7,990 nt of DNA from Marivivens sp. (lineage in GTDB: Bacteria; Pseudomonadota; Alphaproteobacteria; Rhodobacterales; Rhodobacteraceae). The position numbers and the translations under genes are program-made. Of this stretch, positions 1 to 5,849 are shown piece by piece. The DNA lies in assembly GCA_024642185.1 (NCBI GenBank), contig JAHEBR010000089.1, positions 1-7,990 on the forward strand, in the 5' to 3' direction. The notes beneath the pieces were generated by a model. The model was given only the letters and a program-made list of their open reading frames with translations, did not search any database and was not told the origin of the DNA. Numbering within the stretch: the stretch's first letter is position 1; the number at the start of each line of letters is the position of its first letter.

Positions 1-371
1 TCCCAAAGATGGCCATCGGGATCAGCGACATAGCTCGAATAGCCGCCCCAGTCGGTCTTGAAGGGCTCGGCCACGGGCGTCGCCCCCGCCGCGATGGCGC
101 GGGCAAACATCGCGTCGACCCCGGCCTCGGACGGCTGGTTCTGCGCGAGCGTCATCGCGCCGGTTTTCAGGTCGGAAATGTCACGGCCTGTCTCGCGGGC
201 GAGACCCGCAAGCGTGAAGAGGCCAAACTTGGAGCCGTTCATCGCATAGAAGGCCACCTCTTCCATCGCGCTTTCCAGCTCCCAGCCCAGCGCCTCGTAA
301 TAGGCCCGCGCCCGCCTCAGATCGCGCACAGCGAGCGTGATGAAGGTCACACGGTTCATCGGCAGGGTCAT
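1..371 (-). CDS. VOC (glyoxalase/bleomycin-resistance fold) family protein, 3' end cut by the window
   Basis: The minus-strand frame reads from an ATG at 371 to the left edge without a stop, giving 123 complete residues. The N-terminus (VTFITLAVRDLRRARAYYEA, residues 8-27) is the first beta-alpha unit of a vicinal-oxygen-chelate module. The last visible residues, GYSSYVADPDGHLW (110-123), are the conserved closing strand of the fold. The next codon begins GA, compatible with the glutamate that commonly acts as a metal ligand there. About one module (some 125-140 residues) is expected, so only a few residues should be missing. Members bind divalent metals and include glyoxalases, dioxygenases and resistance proteins; the substrate cannot be told here. 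The start codon overlaps the recF stop in an ATGA, which suggests translational coupling. An alternative ATG lies four codons in, at 359. The family call is firm; the function is open. Confidence 0.85.
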   Translation of the reverse strand, partial: MTLPMNRVTFITLAVRDLRRARAYYEALGWELESAMEEVAFYAMNGSKFGLFTLAGLARETGRDISDLKTGAMTLAQNQPSEAGVDAMFARAIAAGATPVAEPFKTDWGGYSSYVADPDGHLW

Positions 372-1480
372 GGCATGTTCTTTCCGGCTATGATGCTGGT
401 GCCATCATCGTCGCTGACCTCGATGGTTTGGGCGCGATCGCCCAGCTCGTCAAAGAGCTCCACGCCGGTGCCGGTCATGAACGCCTGTGCGCCGAGGGCG
501 CAGATCTCGTCATAGAGGGCGGCGCGGCGGGTGGCGTCGAGGTGGGCGGCGATCTCGTCGAGAAGAAGGATCGGCGGCGCGCCGAAATCGCGGGCCAGCG
601 CGCGGCCATTGGCGAGGATGAGCGAGATGAGCAGCGCCTTCTGCTCGCCGGTCGAGCAATCTTTGGCCGGAACGCCCTTGGCACGGAAGGTGGCCTCGAG
701 ATCGCCGCGATGGGGGCCGATGAGCGTGCGCCCAGCAGCAAGATCGCGGGCGCGGCCCAAGGCCAGGGCCTCTTTCAGCCCCTCTTCATCCTCCGGCGCA
801 TCGCCTTCGGGTTGGCTCAGGGCCAGATCGGCCACGGGAAAGGCCGTTTCCGCCGCCTCCTGCGCGTCGAGAAGCTGAGCCACGGCGAAGCGGCGGTTCT
901 GCCAGATGGTGGCGCCAGAGGATGCCATCTGGGCCTCGAGCGCGGCATACCAGTGGGCGTCGCGCACCATGTCCTTCAAGAGGCGGTTGCGTTCGCGCAT
1001 GGCCTTTTCATAGGCGAGGACGGCCTCGGCATGGGTCGGCTCAAAGCTGAGGGTGATCCGGTCGAGGAACCGGCGACGGCCATCGGCACCTTCGATCCAA
1101 AGCCTGTCCATCGAGGGAACCAGCCAGAGGATGCGGGCGATGCGGCCAAGGGCGACCTGGGTGGCGGCCTTGTCGTCGATCCGCACGACACGGGCGCCGC
1201 CGGCCTCGGCCCATGTCTCGACCTCGTGGACCTGATGCAGCGAATGAAGGACAGCCGAGACCTTCCAGCCGATCCCCTCGGGCCGACGCACCAGATCATC
1301 CGCCGCCGCACGGCGCAGGCCGCGACCGGGCGAGAGGAGCGAGATCGCCTCAAGGATATTTGTCTTGCCCGCCCCGTTCGGCCCGTAGATCGCAACAGGC
1401 CGCGGATCGAGTTCGAGCACGGCTTTCCGGTGCGAGCGGAAATGGGAGAGCTTGATCTCGGAAAGGAAAAGGCCGCTCAT
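368..1480 (-). CDS. recF: DNA replication and repair protein RecF
   Basis: RecF is a cytoplasmic SMC/ABC-type ATPase that binds gapped DNA and, with RecO and RecR, helps load RecA at stalled forks and single-strand gaps. The 370-residue product has the family's usual length. It shows the N-terminal FRSHRKAVLELDP segment (14-26), Walker A GPNGAGKT (33-40), an ABC signature STGEQKALL (276-284), Walker B ILLLDE (304-309) and a D-loop AHLD (312-315). GPHRGDLE (255-262) is also typical of RecF. The ATG at 1480 has a strong GGGAGG ribosome site (1490-1495) 9 nt upstream. It lies 39 nt downstream of dnaN with no terminator seen, so the two are probably co-transcribed. Its TGA stop overlaps the start of the next gene. 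All key motifs are present and nothing looks degraded. Confidence 0.97.
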   Translation of the reverse strand: MSGLFLSEIKLSHFRSHRKAVLELDPRPVAIYGPNGAGKTNILEAISLLSPGRGLRRAAADDLVRRPEGIGWKVSAVLHSLHQVHEVETWAEAGGARVVRIDDKAATQVALGRIARILWLVPSMDRLWIEGADGRRRFLDRITLSFEPTHAEAVLAYEKAMRERNRLLKDMVRDAHWYAALEAQMASSGATIWQNRRFAVAQLLDAQEAAETAFPVADLALSQPEGDAPEDEEGLKEALALGRARDLAAGRTLIGPHRGDLEATFRAKGVPAKDCSTGEQKALLISLILANGRALARDFGAPPILLLDEIAAHLDATRRAALYDEICALGAQAFMTGTGVELFDELGDRAQTIEVSDDDGTSIIAGKNMP

Positions 1481-1519
1481 CGCGGGCGGCCTCCCTTCAG
1501 GTCAGTAGCAGGAGGCACG

Positions 1520-2638
1520 TCAAACGCGCATCGGCATGACGACGTAGACGGCGCTCGTGTCATTGCCTTCGCGCATCAGGGCCGGATCGCCGGAGGAGTT
1601 GAACATGAAAACGGCGTTTTCACGGTCGACCTGGCTGGCGATTTCCAGAAGATATTTGGCGTTGAAGCCGATCTCGAGCCGCTCGTCGCCATAGGCCACG
1701 GCCAGCTCTTCTTCGGCGGCGCCGCTGTCTGGGGAATTGACCGACAGGACGAGGCGATCCTCATCAAGGCTCAGCTTCACGGCACGGGAGCGCTCGGACG
1801 AGACGGTCGCCACACGGTCAACCGCCTTGGCAAACTCGGCGGCGTCAACCTCGAGGCGGCGGGTGTTGCCGGAGGGGATCACGCGGGTGTAGTCGGGGAA
1901 TGTCCCGTCGATGACCTTGGAGGTCAGGGTGATGTCGGGCGTGGCGAAGCGGATCTTGGTTTCCGAGACGCTGACCGCGATCTTCATCTCGTCGTCTTCG
2001 AGAAGCTTGCGCAGCTCGCCCACGGTTTTGCGCGGCACGATCACGCCGGGCATCCCGGTGGCACCCTCGGGCAGGTCGGCGTCGATGCGGGCGAGGCGGT
2101 GGCCATCGGTGGCGACGCAGCGCAGAACCTTGCCGCCATCGCTATCGGAGACATGCATATAGACGCCGTTGAGATAGTAGCGGGTCTCTTCGGTCGAAAT
2201 CGCGAATTTGGACTTGTCGAAAAGCCGCCGCAGGACCGGCGCGGGGGCCGAGAAATTCGAGGCATAGTCGGACGAGGCCATCACCGGGAAATCTTCGCGC
2301 GGCAGGGTGGCGAGCGAAAAGCTCGACCGGCCCGCTTCGATATTCAACCGGCCGGTGGCGCCGTTTTCGGTGAGGGTCACCAGCGCCCCATCGGGAAGCT
2401 TGCGGACGATTTCGTTGAGCATCACGGCGGCGACCGTGGTCGCGCCTGCCCGTTCGACCTTGGCGGGGGCGCGGTCGACCACCTCGATATCGAGGTCTGT
2501 GGCGCGGAACTGAACCGTGTCGCCCTCGGCCTCGATCAGCACGTTGGCGAGGATCGGAATGGTGTTGCGCCGCTCGACAACCGACTGGGCCTGAGCCACC
2601 GCTTTGAGGAGGGCTGCGCGTTCAATAGAGAATTTCAT
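1520..2638 (-). CDS. dnaN: DNA polymerase III subunit beta (sliding clamp)
   Basis: The beta clamp is a ring-shaped homodimer that tethers polymerase III and many repair enzymes to DNA. The 372-residue product has the normal length, with three clamp-fold domains at roughly 1-120, 121-245 and 246-372. Recognisable blocks are MKFSIERAALLKAV at the start, ETRYYLNGVYMHV (151-163), ATDGHRLA (176-183) and the C-terminal VMPMR (367-371), which contributes to the partner-binding pocket. The frame is open seven codons further upstream, but the ATG at 2638 matches the family start and has a GGAG site at 2647-2650, 8 nt away. It follows dnaA after 112 nt containing a strong hairpin (2677-2704) and precedes recF by 39 nt, the classic dnaA-dnaN-recF order. 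I saw no convincing promoter in the gap; transcription from the dnaA side is plausible. Confidence 0.97.
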   Translation of the reverse strand: MKFSIERAALLKAVAQAQSVVERRNTIPILANVLIEAEGDTVQFRATDLDIEVVDRAPAKVERAGATTVAAVMLNEIVRKLPDGALVTLTENGATGRLNIEAGRSSFSLATLPREDFPVMASSDYASNFSAPAPVLRRLFDKSKFAISTEETRYYLNGVYMHVSDSDGGKVLRCVATDGHRLARIDADLPEGATGMPGVIVPRKTVGELRKLLEDDEMKIAVSVSETKIRFATPDITLTSKVIDGTFPDYTRVIPSGNTRRLEVDAAEFAKAVDRVATVSSERSRAVKLSLDEDRLVLSVNSPDSGAAEEELAVAYGDERLEIGFNAKYLLEIASQVDRENAVFMFNSSGDPALMREGNDTSAVYVVMPMRV

Positions 2639-2676
2639 TTTTCTTGCTCCGCATTCCACGGCACTTTGCCGGTCGG

Positions 2677-2704
2677 GAGGGAAAACCTAACGGTTTTTCC
2701 CCTC
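2677..2704 (-). repeat. Imperfect stem-loop in the dnaA-dnaN gap
   Basis: On the plus strand the arms are GAGGGAAAACC (2677-2687) and GGTTTTTCCCCTC (2692-2704), around the loop TAAC. The arms pair over 11 positions, with one extra T and one extra C in the right arm. Read in the direction of transcription it is not followed by a T-run, so it is not a standard intrinsic terminator. It could be an mRNA processing or stabilising hairpin, or an operator. A smaller dyad, CGGCA-ctt-TGCCG (2659-2671), lies between it and the dnaN ribosome site. Confidence 0.6.
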
Positions 2705-2750
2705 TCGGCTCAAGTGCTTTTCTCAACTGTCGAAGAGTGTTGCGGCGGCG

Positions 2751-4097
2751 TCAAGCTTCCAAAGAGCGGCGCAGGAGCTCCAGATCGTCGGCGATCTGGC
2801 TATCCTTGTTGCGCAGCTCTTCGATCCGCTTGACCCCGTGCATGACGGTGGTGTGATCGCGGCCACCAAAACGCCGCCCTATTTCCGGCAGTGAACGGCT
2901 GGTCAGCTGCTTGGCCAGATACATCGCCACCTGACGCGGGCGGGCATAGGTGCGCACACGCTTGGGGCCGATCATGTCGGAGAGGCGGATGTTGTAGTGC
3001 TCGCTTACTTTGCGCTGGATCTCCTCGACCGTGACCTTGCGATCCGAGGCCTTGAGGATATCGGCAAGGCAATCCTGCGTCAGCTCGAGCGTGATTTCGC
3101 GGCCAACGAGGCTGGCGAAAGCGAAAAGGCGGGTCAGCGCGCCTTCAAGCACGCGAACGTTCGTCGAGATGCGGTGGGCGAGGAATTCGAGAACGCCATC
3201 GGCCAGCACAAGGCCCGGATACTGGGCCTTGTAGAAATCGGCCTTGGTCTGGAGGATGCCGAGGCGCAGCTCGTAATCGGTCGGGTGAAGATCGACGACG
3301 AGGCCACACTGAAGCCGCGAACGGATGCGATCCTCAAGATCCTTGATCTCGCCGGGGGCGCGGTCGGCAGAGATGATGATCTGTTTCTGACCATCGACCA
3401 AGGCGTTGAAGGTATGGAAGAATTCTTCCTGCGTGCTGTCTTTTCCGGCGATGAACTGGACATCATCGACCATCAGCACATCAACCGAGCGGAACATCTG
3501 CTTGAAGTCGATCATCTTGCGTTCGCGCAGGGCGGTGATGAAGCGATACATGAATTGCTCGGCCGAGAGATAAAGCACGCTCAGGTCGGGCTGGCGGCGC
3601 TGAAGCTCGTGGGCGATGGCGTGCATCAGGTGGGTTTTGCCAAGGCCGACACCGCCATAGAGGAAGAGCGGGTTGAAGGTGACAGGGCCGCCTTCGGCCA
3701 CACGGCGGGCGGCGGCATGGGCAAGCTCGTTGGGCTTACCGACGACAAAGCTGTCGAAGGTGAAGCGGGCGTCGAGCGGCGCGCCGGGGATTTCATCGGG
3801 CTCGGCAGCGGCTTGGGCGGCCGGCCGGCTTTGGGCCGAAGTGCGCGTGACGCTGGTCGATGGCACGGTAAAGCTCAGACGCTGAACGGCGGCGCCGGCA
3901 CGGTTGAGCTGATAAAGAATCTGATCACCGAAATTCTGGGCGACATAGTTGCCGATGAAGTTGGTTGGAACATGGAAGATCGCGACGCCATCGCCCAGCT
4001 TGGAGAACTCGAGGGGTTCGATCCAGTTCGAATAGCTATTCGCTCCGAGCGTCCCGCGAAGGATATCGCGGACACCCCCCCAAATTTCGTTCGTCAT
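2751..4097 (-). CDS. dnaA: Chromosomal replication initiator protein DnaA
   Basis: DnaA is the AAA+ ATPase that binds DnaA boxes, melts the origin and recruits the helicase; it also acts as a transcription factor. The 448-residue product shows all domains. Domain I is about 1-80 (MTNEIWGGVRDILRG onward), followed by a short Ala/Pro-rich linker (about 81-105). The AAA+ core has Walker A GGVGLGKT (148-155), Walker B VLMVDDVQF (207-215), sensor 1 around IIISADRAP (240-248), the arginine-bearing segment LEDRIRSRL (254-262) and NVRVLEGALTRL (313-324). The C-terminal DNA-binding domain carries the signature GRDHTTVMH (412-420). The ATG at 4097 is chosen because it matches the family N-terminus and has AGG (4104-4106) 6 nt upstream. 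An in-frame GTG at 4157 would add 20 basic residues not typical of the family. Upstream lie 493 nt of structured non-coding DNA. Confidence 0.97.
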   Translation of the reverse strand: MTNEIWGGVRDILRGTLGANSYSNWIEPLEFSKLGDGVAIFHVPTNFIGNYVAQNFGDQILYQLNRAGAAVQRLSFTVPSTSVTRTSAQSRPAAQAAAEPDEIPGAPLDARFTFDSFVVGKPNELAHAAARRVAEGGPVTFNPLFLYGGVGLGKTHLMHAIAHELQRRQPDLSVLYLSAEQFMYRFITALRERKMIDFKQMFRSVDVLMVDDVQFIAGKDSTQEEFFHTFNALVDGQKQIIISADRAPGEIKDLEDRIRSRLQCGLVVDLHPTDYELRLGILQTKADFYKAQYPGLVLADGVLEFLAHRISTNVRVLEGALTRLFAFASLVGREITLELTQDCLADILKASDRKVTVEEIQRKVSEHYNIRLSDMIGPKRVRTYARPRQVAMYLAKQLTSRSLPEIGRRFGGRDHTTVMHGVKRIEELRNKDSQIADDLELLRRSLEA

Positions 4098-4230
4098 CTT
4101 CAACCTGTCCCGTTCTATATTCTTTCCGGGTTTTGCGGCCCCGGTCCGACGGCTCACCCTGCCTGTCTCGAAGCGTCACATGGCCCTCGGCCACGCTGTC
4201 CCGACGCCGAAACTCGGCTCCTTGGGGAAG

Positions 4231-4255
4231 GGTGGAATACCACCAAATCATTTGG
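4231..4255. repeat. Two overlapping dyads that could be alternative hairpins
   Basis: GGTGG-aata-CCACC (4231-4244) and CCAAAT-c-ATTTGG (4243-4255) are both perfect dyads and share the two C bases at 4243-4244. The first could form a hairpin with a tetraloop in RNA. The second has a one-base centre and is more likely a protein-binding dyad, or a hairpin with fewer pairs. They sit about 135-160 nt upstream of the dnaA start codon. Confidence 0.5.
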
Positions 4256-4292
4256 CGCGCTGCCGGGCCTTAGGCCTCTAACAGTAACCCCT

Positions 4293-4315
4293 CATTTCGC
4301 GGCCTCCGCGAAATG
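4293..4315. repeat. Perfect 10-bp inverted repeat upstream of dnaA
   Basis: CATTTCGCGG (4293-4302) and CCGCGAAATG (4306-4315) are exact reverse complements separated by CCT. No T-run follows on either strand, so an intrinsic terminator is unlikely. An operator for a dimeric regulator or a strong RNA hairpin in the dnaA leader are the alternatives. Confidence 0.7.
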
Positions 4316-4319
4316 GTAC

Positions 4320-4370
4320 ACCAAACAAAAACAGCAAAGGTCTCAAGCCGGTCGGCTTCTAGCCCTTTGC
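4320..4370 (-). terminator. Nested hairpin plus T-rich tract: candidate terminator or attenuator ahead of dnaA
   Basis: The outer arms GCAAAGG (4334-4340) and CCTTTGC (4364-4370) pair perfectly over 7 bp. Inside, after small unpaired stretches, AAGCC (4345-4349) and GGCTT (4354-4358) pair around a 4-nt loop. Read on the minus strand, the hairpin is followed at once by TGTTTTTGTTTGG (4333-4321), the T-rich tail of an intrinsic terminator. It lies about 220 nt before the dnaA ATG and about 160 nt after the rpsT terminator, so it could end a small RNA or attenuate transcription into dnaA. The U-tract is interrupted by G and the stem has an internal loop, so its efficiency is uncertain. Confidence 0.5.
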
Positions 4371-4378
4371 GCCACCCT

Positions 4379-4408
4379 GTTCCCCCAGGAACGATGTGAA
4401 TCGCATCG
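4379..4408 (-). repeat. Two abutting small hairpins
   Basis: GTTCC-ccca-GGAAC (4379-4392) and CGATG-tgaatcg-CATCG (4392-4408) are perfect 5-bp stems that share the base at 4392. The loop of the second contains a GANTC site (4398-4402). With the hairpin at 4334-4370 they would form a row of three stems in any minus-strand transcript. Individually such short stems are expected by chance in GC-rich DNA. Confidence 0.4.
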
Positions 4409-4527
4409 GCAAGCTAGCAAGTCGGATTGGGCTCCATCAACTGAACAACGCGCTTGACTCAGGGTTTGGTGAAAAAGAATCTCCTCGCCCCCTGTTGTCG
4501 CGGCGAATGTATGGCCGGGCCGGACGC

Positions 4528-4556
4528 AAAAAGGGCGCGCCGAGACTGGCACGCCC
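4528..4556 (-). terminator. Intrinsic terminator of rpsT
   Basis: On the minus strand GGGCGTGCC (4556-4548) pairs with GGCGCGCCC (4541-4533) over 9 bp, including one G-T wobble, around the 6-nt loop AGTCTC. A run of five T (4532-4528) follows directly. It begins 34 nt after the rpsT stop codon, which fits termination of the rpsT transcript before dnaA. This is the clearest terminator in the window. Confidence 0.9.
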
Positions 4557-4590
4557 TCTTGGATCAACGGTAGCCGAGGCTAGCCGAGAA

Positions 4591-4854
4591 TCAGTTGATC
4601 GCCTTCACGCGCGAGGAAAGGCGCGACATCTTGCGGGCGGCGGTGTTCTTGTGAACGACGCCTTTGGTGACGCCACGCATCAGCTCGGGCTGAGCGGCGC
4701 GCAGGGCTGCAGCGGCGGCATCCTTGTCGCCCGAAGCGATCGCTTCTTCGACTTTGCGCAGGTAGGTGCGGATGCGCGAACGGCGCATCTTGTTGATCGC
4801 AAAACGGGTCTCGCTCTGGCGAGCGCGTTTCTTGGACTGGGGCGTATTTGCCAT
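4591..4854 (-). CDS. rpsT: 30S ribosomal protein S20
   Basis: S20 is a small basic protein that binds 16S rRNA directly during early assembly of the 30S subunit. The 87-residue product has the usual length and composition: an N-terminal MANTPQSKKRARQSETR stretch and many Lys, Arg and Ala residues. KGVVHKNTAARKMSRLSSRV (65-84) is the conserved C-terminal helix. The ATG at 4854 is preceded by GAGGG (4864-4868) at 9 nt. The gene has its own terminator (4528-4556). A 156-nt gap separates it from the upstream hydratase, so it is probably a single-gene unit. Next to dnaA, this is a common alphaproteobacterial arrangement. There is nothing unusual in the coding sequence. Confidence 0.97.
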   Translation of the reverse strand: MANTPQSKKRARQSETRFAINKMRRSRIRTYLRKVEEAIASGDKDAAAAALRAAQPELMRGVTKGVVHKNTAARKMSRLSSRVKAIN

Positions 4855-4911
4855 GTTTCGGTTCCCTCAGGTTCGGGTCAATGTTCAATAGCTGCGCAAT
4901 CGGCCCGACCG

Positions 4912-4923
4912 GGTTCTAGAACC
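4912..4923. repeat. Perfect 12-bp palindrome in the rpsT leader
   Basis: GGTTCTAGAACC reads the same on both strands and lies 58 nt upstream of the rpsT start codon. CCGG-like flanks add partial pairing if one base is bulged. It could be a regulator site, or chance. Confidence 0.5.
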
Positions 4924-4967
4924 GGCTGATTCTGGCCTAAGCGGGCCTCACGCGCATGGATGGGGCG

Positions 4968-4997
4968 CCTATAACCATAGAACGCCCCGGTTGGAAA
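4968..4997 (-). promoter_or_regulatory. Weak candidate sigma-70-type promoter for rpsT
   Basis: On the minus strand TTTCCA (4997-4992), 18 nt, then TATAGG (4973-4968) matches 4 of 6 bases at each element. It is the most AT-rich spot in the gap and would give a leader of about 100 nt. Alphaproteobacterial promoters are poorly defined by consensus, so this is only a suggestion. Confidence 0.25.
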
Positions 4998-5010
4998 GCC
5001 CTAAACAGGC

Positions 5011-5787
5011 TTATCTGTCGCGAAATTGCGCTTCGCGCTTCTCAAGGAAGGCGGCCATGCCCTCTTTTTGATCGTCGGTAGCGAAGAGCGAATAGAAGAG
5101 CGCCCGCTCAACGCGCAGGCCCTCGGCCAGCGGCGTTTCAAAGGCGGCATTGATCGCTTCCTTGGCGGCGGCGGCGGCAAGAAGCGATTTCTCGGTGATC
5201 TTGACCGCGGCGGCGAGCGCCTCTTCCTTGAGCTTCTTGGCCGGCACCACGCGCGAAACAAGGCCGCAACGTTCCGCCTCGGCGGCATCCATGAAACGGC
5301 CCGTCAGGTGCATATCCATCGCCTTGGCCTTACCGACATAGCGCGGCAGGCGCTGCGATCCGCCGAGGCCGGCGATGACGCCGAGGTTGATCTCGGGCTG
5401 GCCGAATTTGGCATTGTCGGCGGCGATGATGAAATCGCACATCATCGCAAGCTCGCAGCCGCCGCCCAGCGCATAGCCCGACACGGCGGCGATGATCGGC
5501 TTGCGGGTCTTGTTGAAACGCTCGCCCTCGTTGGCAAAGAGTTTCTCGGTGTAAACGTCTACGAAAGACTTCTCCGACATCATCGAGATATCGGCGCCCG
5601 CAGCGAAGGCCTTTTCCGAGCCGGTGATGACGATGCAGCGCACCTTGTCGTTGGCGTCGGCCTCTTCCAGCGCATCGCACAGCTCCTGCAGGAGCGTGAG
5701 GTTGAGGGCGTTGAGGGCATCGGGGCGGTTGAGGGTGATGTAGGACACATAGTCGTGCATCTCTACGATCAGGGTTTCATAAGCCAT
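5011..5787 (-). CDS. Enoyl-CoA hydratase (crotonase superfamily)
   Basis: The 258-residue product is a full-length crotonase. Enzymes of this type hydrate trans-2-enoyl-CoA to 3-hydroxyacyl-CoA in fatty-acid and amino-acid breakdown and act in the cytoplasm as trimers or hexamers. The oxyanion-hole segments are visible as AFAAGADI (60-67) and ALGGGCE (106-112). Both catalytic glutamates of true hydratases are present: E112 in GGGCE and E132 in FGQPEINLG. GLGGSQRLPR (140-149) is also diagnostic. The ATG at 5787 fits the family start and has AAAGG about 9 nt upstream. It follows mutM by 62 nt on the same strand and may be read from the mutM promoter. Chain-length preference and the exact pathway cannot be read from the sequence. 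A weak AAGCC/GGCTT stem overlaps the stop codon. Confidence 0.93.
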   Translation of the reverse strand: MAYETLIVEMHDYVSYITLNRPDALNALNLTLLQELCDALEEADANDKVRCIVITGSEKAFAAGADISMMSEKSFVDVYTEKLFANEGERFNKTRKPIIAAVSGYALGGGCELAMMCDFIIAADNAKFGQPEINLGVIAGLGGSQRLPRYVGKAKAMDMHLTGRFMDAAEAERCGLVSRVVPAKKLKEEALAAAVKITEKSLLAAAAAKEAINAAFETPLAEGLRVERALFYSLFATDDQKEGMAAFLEKREAQFRDR

Positions 5788-5818
5788 TTTCGGGCCTTTT
5801 GTTGTGAGCAGTCGGGCA

Positions 5819-5831
5819 AGTGCTTAGCACT
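5819..5831. repeat. Short dyad between mutM and the hydratase gene
   Basis: AGTGCT-t-AGCACT is a perfect 6-bp dyad centred in the 62-nt gap, about 35 nt upstream of the hydratase start. It could be an operator. It is too compact and lacks a T-run for a terminator. Chance is possible. Confidence 0.4.
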
Positions 5832-5849
5832 GCGGGGGCGGCGATCAAG

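Larger units (their letters stand above)
4098..4590. other. Long structured intergenic region between rpsT and dnaA
   Basis: These 493 nt hold no gene I can support. Contents by position: overlapping dyads at 4231-4255; a short dyad GGCCT-t-AGGCC (4266-4276); a 10-bp perfect inverted repeat (4293-4315); a nested hairpin followed on the minus strand by a T-rich tract (4320-4370); two abutting hairpins (4379-4408); four GANTC sites at 4398, 4456, 4477 and 4588; the rpsT terminator (4528-4556); and a direct repeat of TAGCCGAG (4571-4578 and 4581-4588). Inspection of both strands found no good match to the DnaA box TTATNCACA and no TTAA-N7-TTAA CtrA site. The 4098-4230 part shows little beyond the dnaA ribosome site. 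The region should contain the dnaA promoter, but no -35/-10 pair stands out. Confidence 0.8.

Noticed and set aside
428..2833. An 801-codon open frame on the plus strand opposite recF and dnaN
   Set aside because: It is exactly antisense to two well-conserved genes, with a low-complexity Gly/Ala/Arg/Asp-rich product and no recognisable domain. Long open antisense frames are expected from GC-rich codon use.
4114..4119. TATAGA on the minus strand as a dnaA -10 element
   Set aside because: A start site from it would fall at or just next to the dnaA ribosome site, and no -35 lies at the right distance.
4098..4157. Upstream GTG start extending DnaA by 20 residues
   Set aside because: The ATG at 4097 matches the family N-terminus and has a ribosome site; the extension is basic and atypical.
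2997..4457. A 486-codon open frame on the plus strand opposite dnaA and its upstream gap
   Set aside because: Same shadow effect; dnaA on the other strand explains the conservation, and the part beyond dnaA has no protein-like pattern.
4343..4567. A 74-codon minus-strand open frame between rpsT and dnaA
   Set aside because: It runs through the rpsT terminator, lacks a convincing ribosome site and resembles no family I know.
4861..4886. Three GTTC half-sites ahead of rpsT resembling the alphaproteobacterial LexA site
   Set aside because: Spacings are N6 and N8, not the N7 of GTTC-N7-GTTC, and rpsT is not an expected SOS gene.
4996..5012. AAGCC/GGCTT stem at the end of the hydratase gene as a terminator
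   Set aside because: Only 5 bp, overlaps the stop codon and has no T-run after it.
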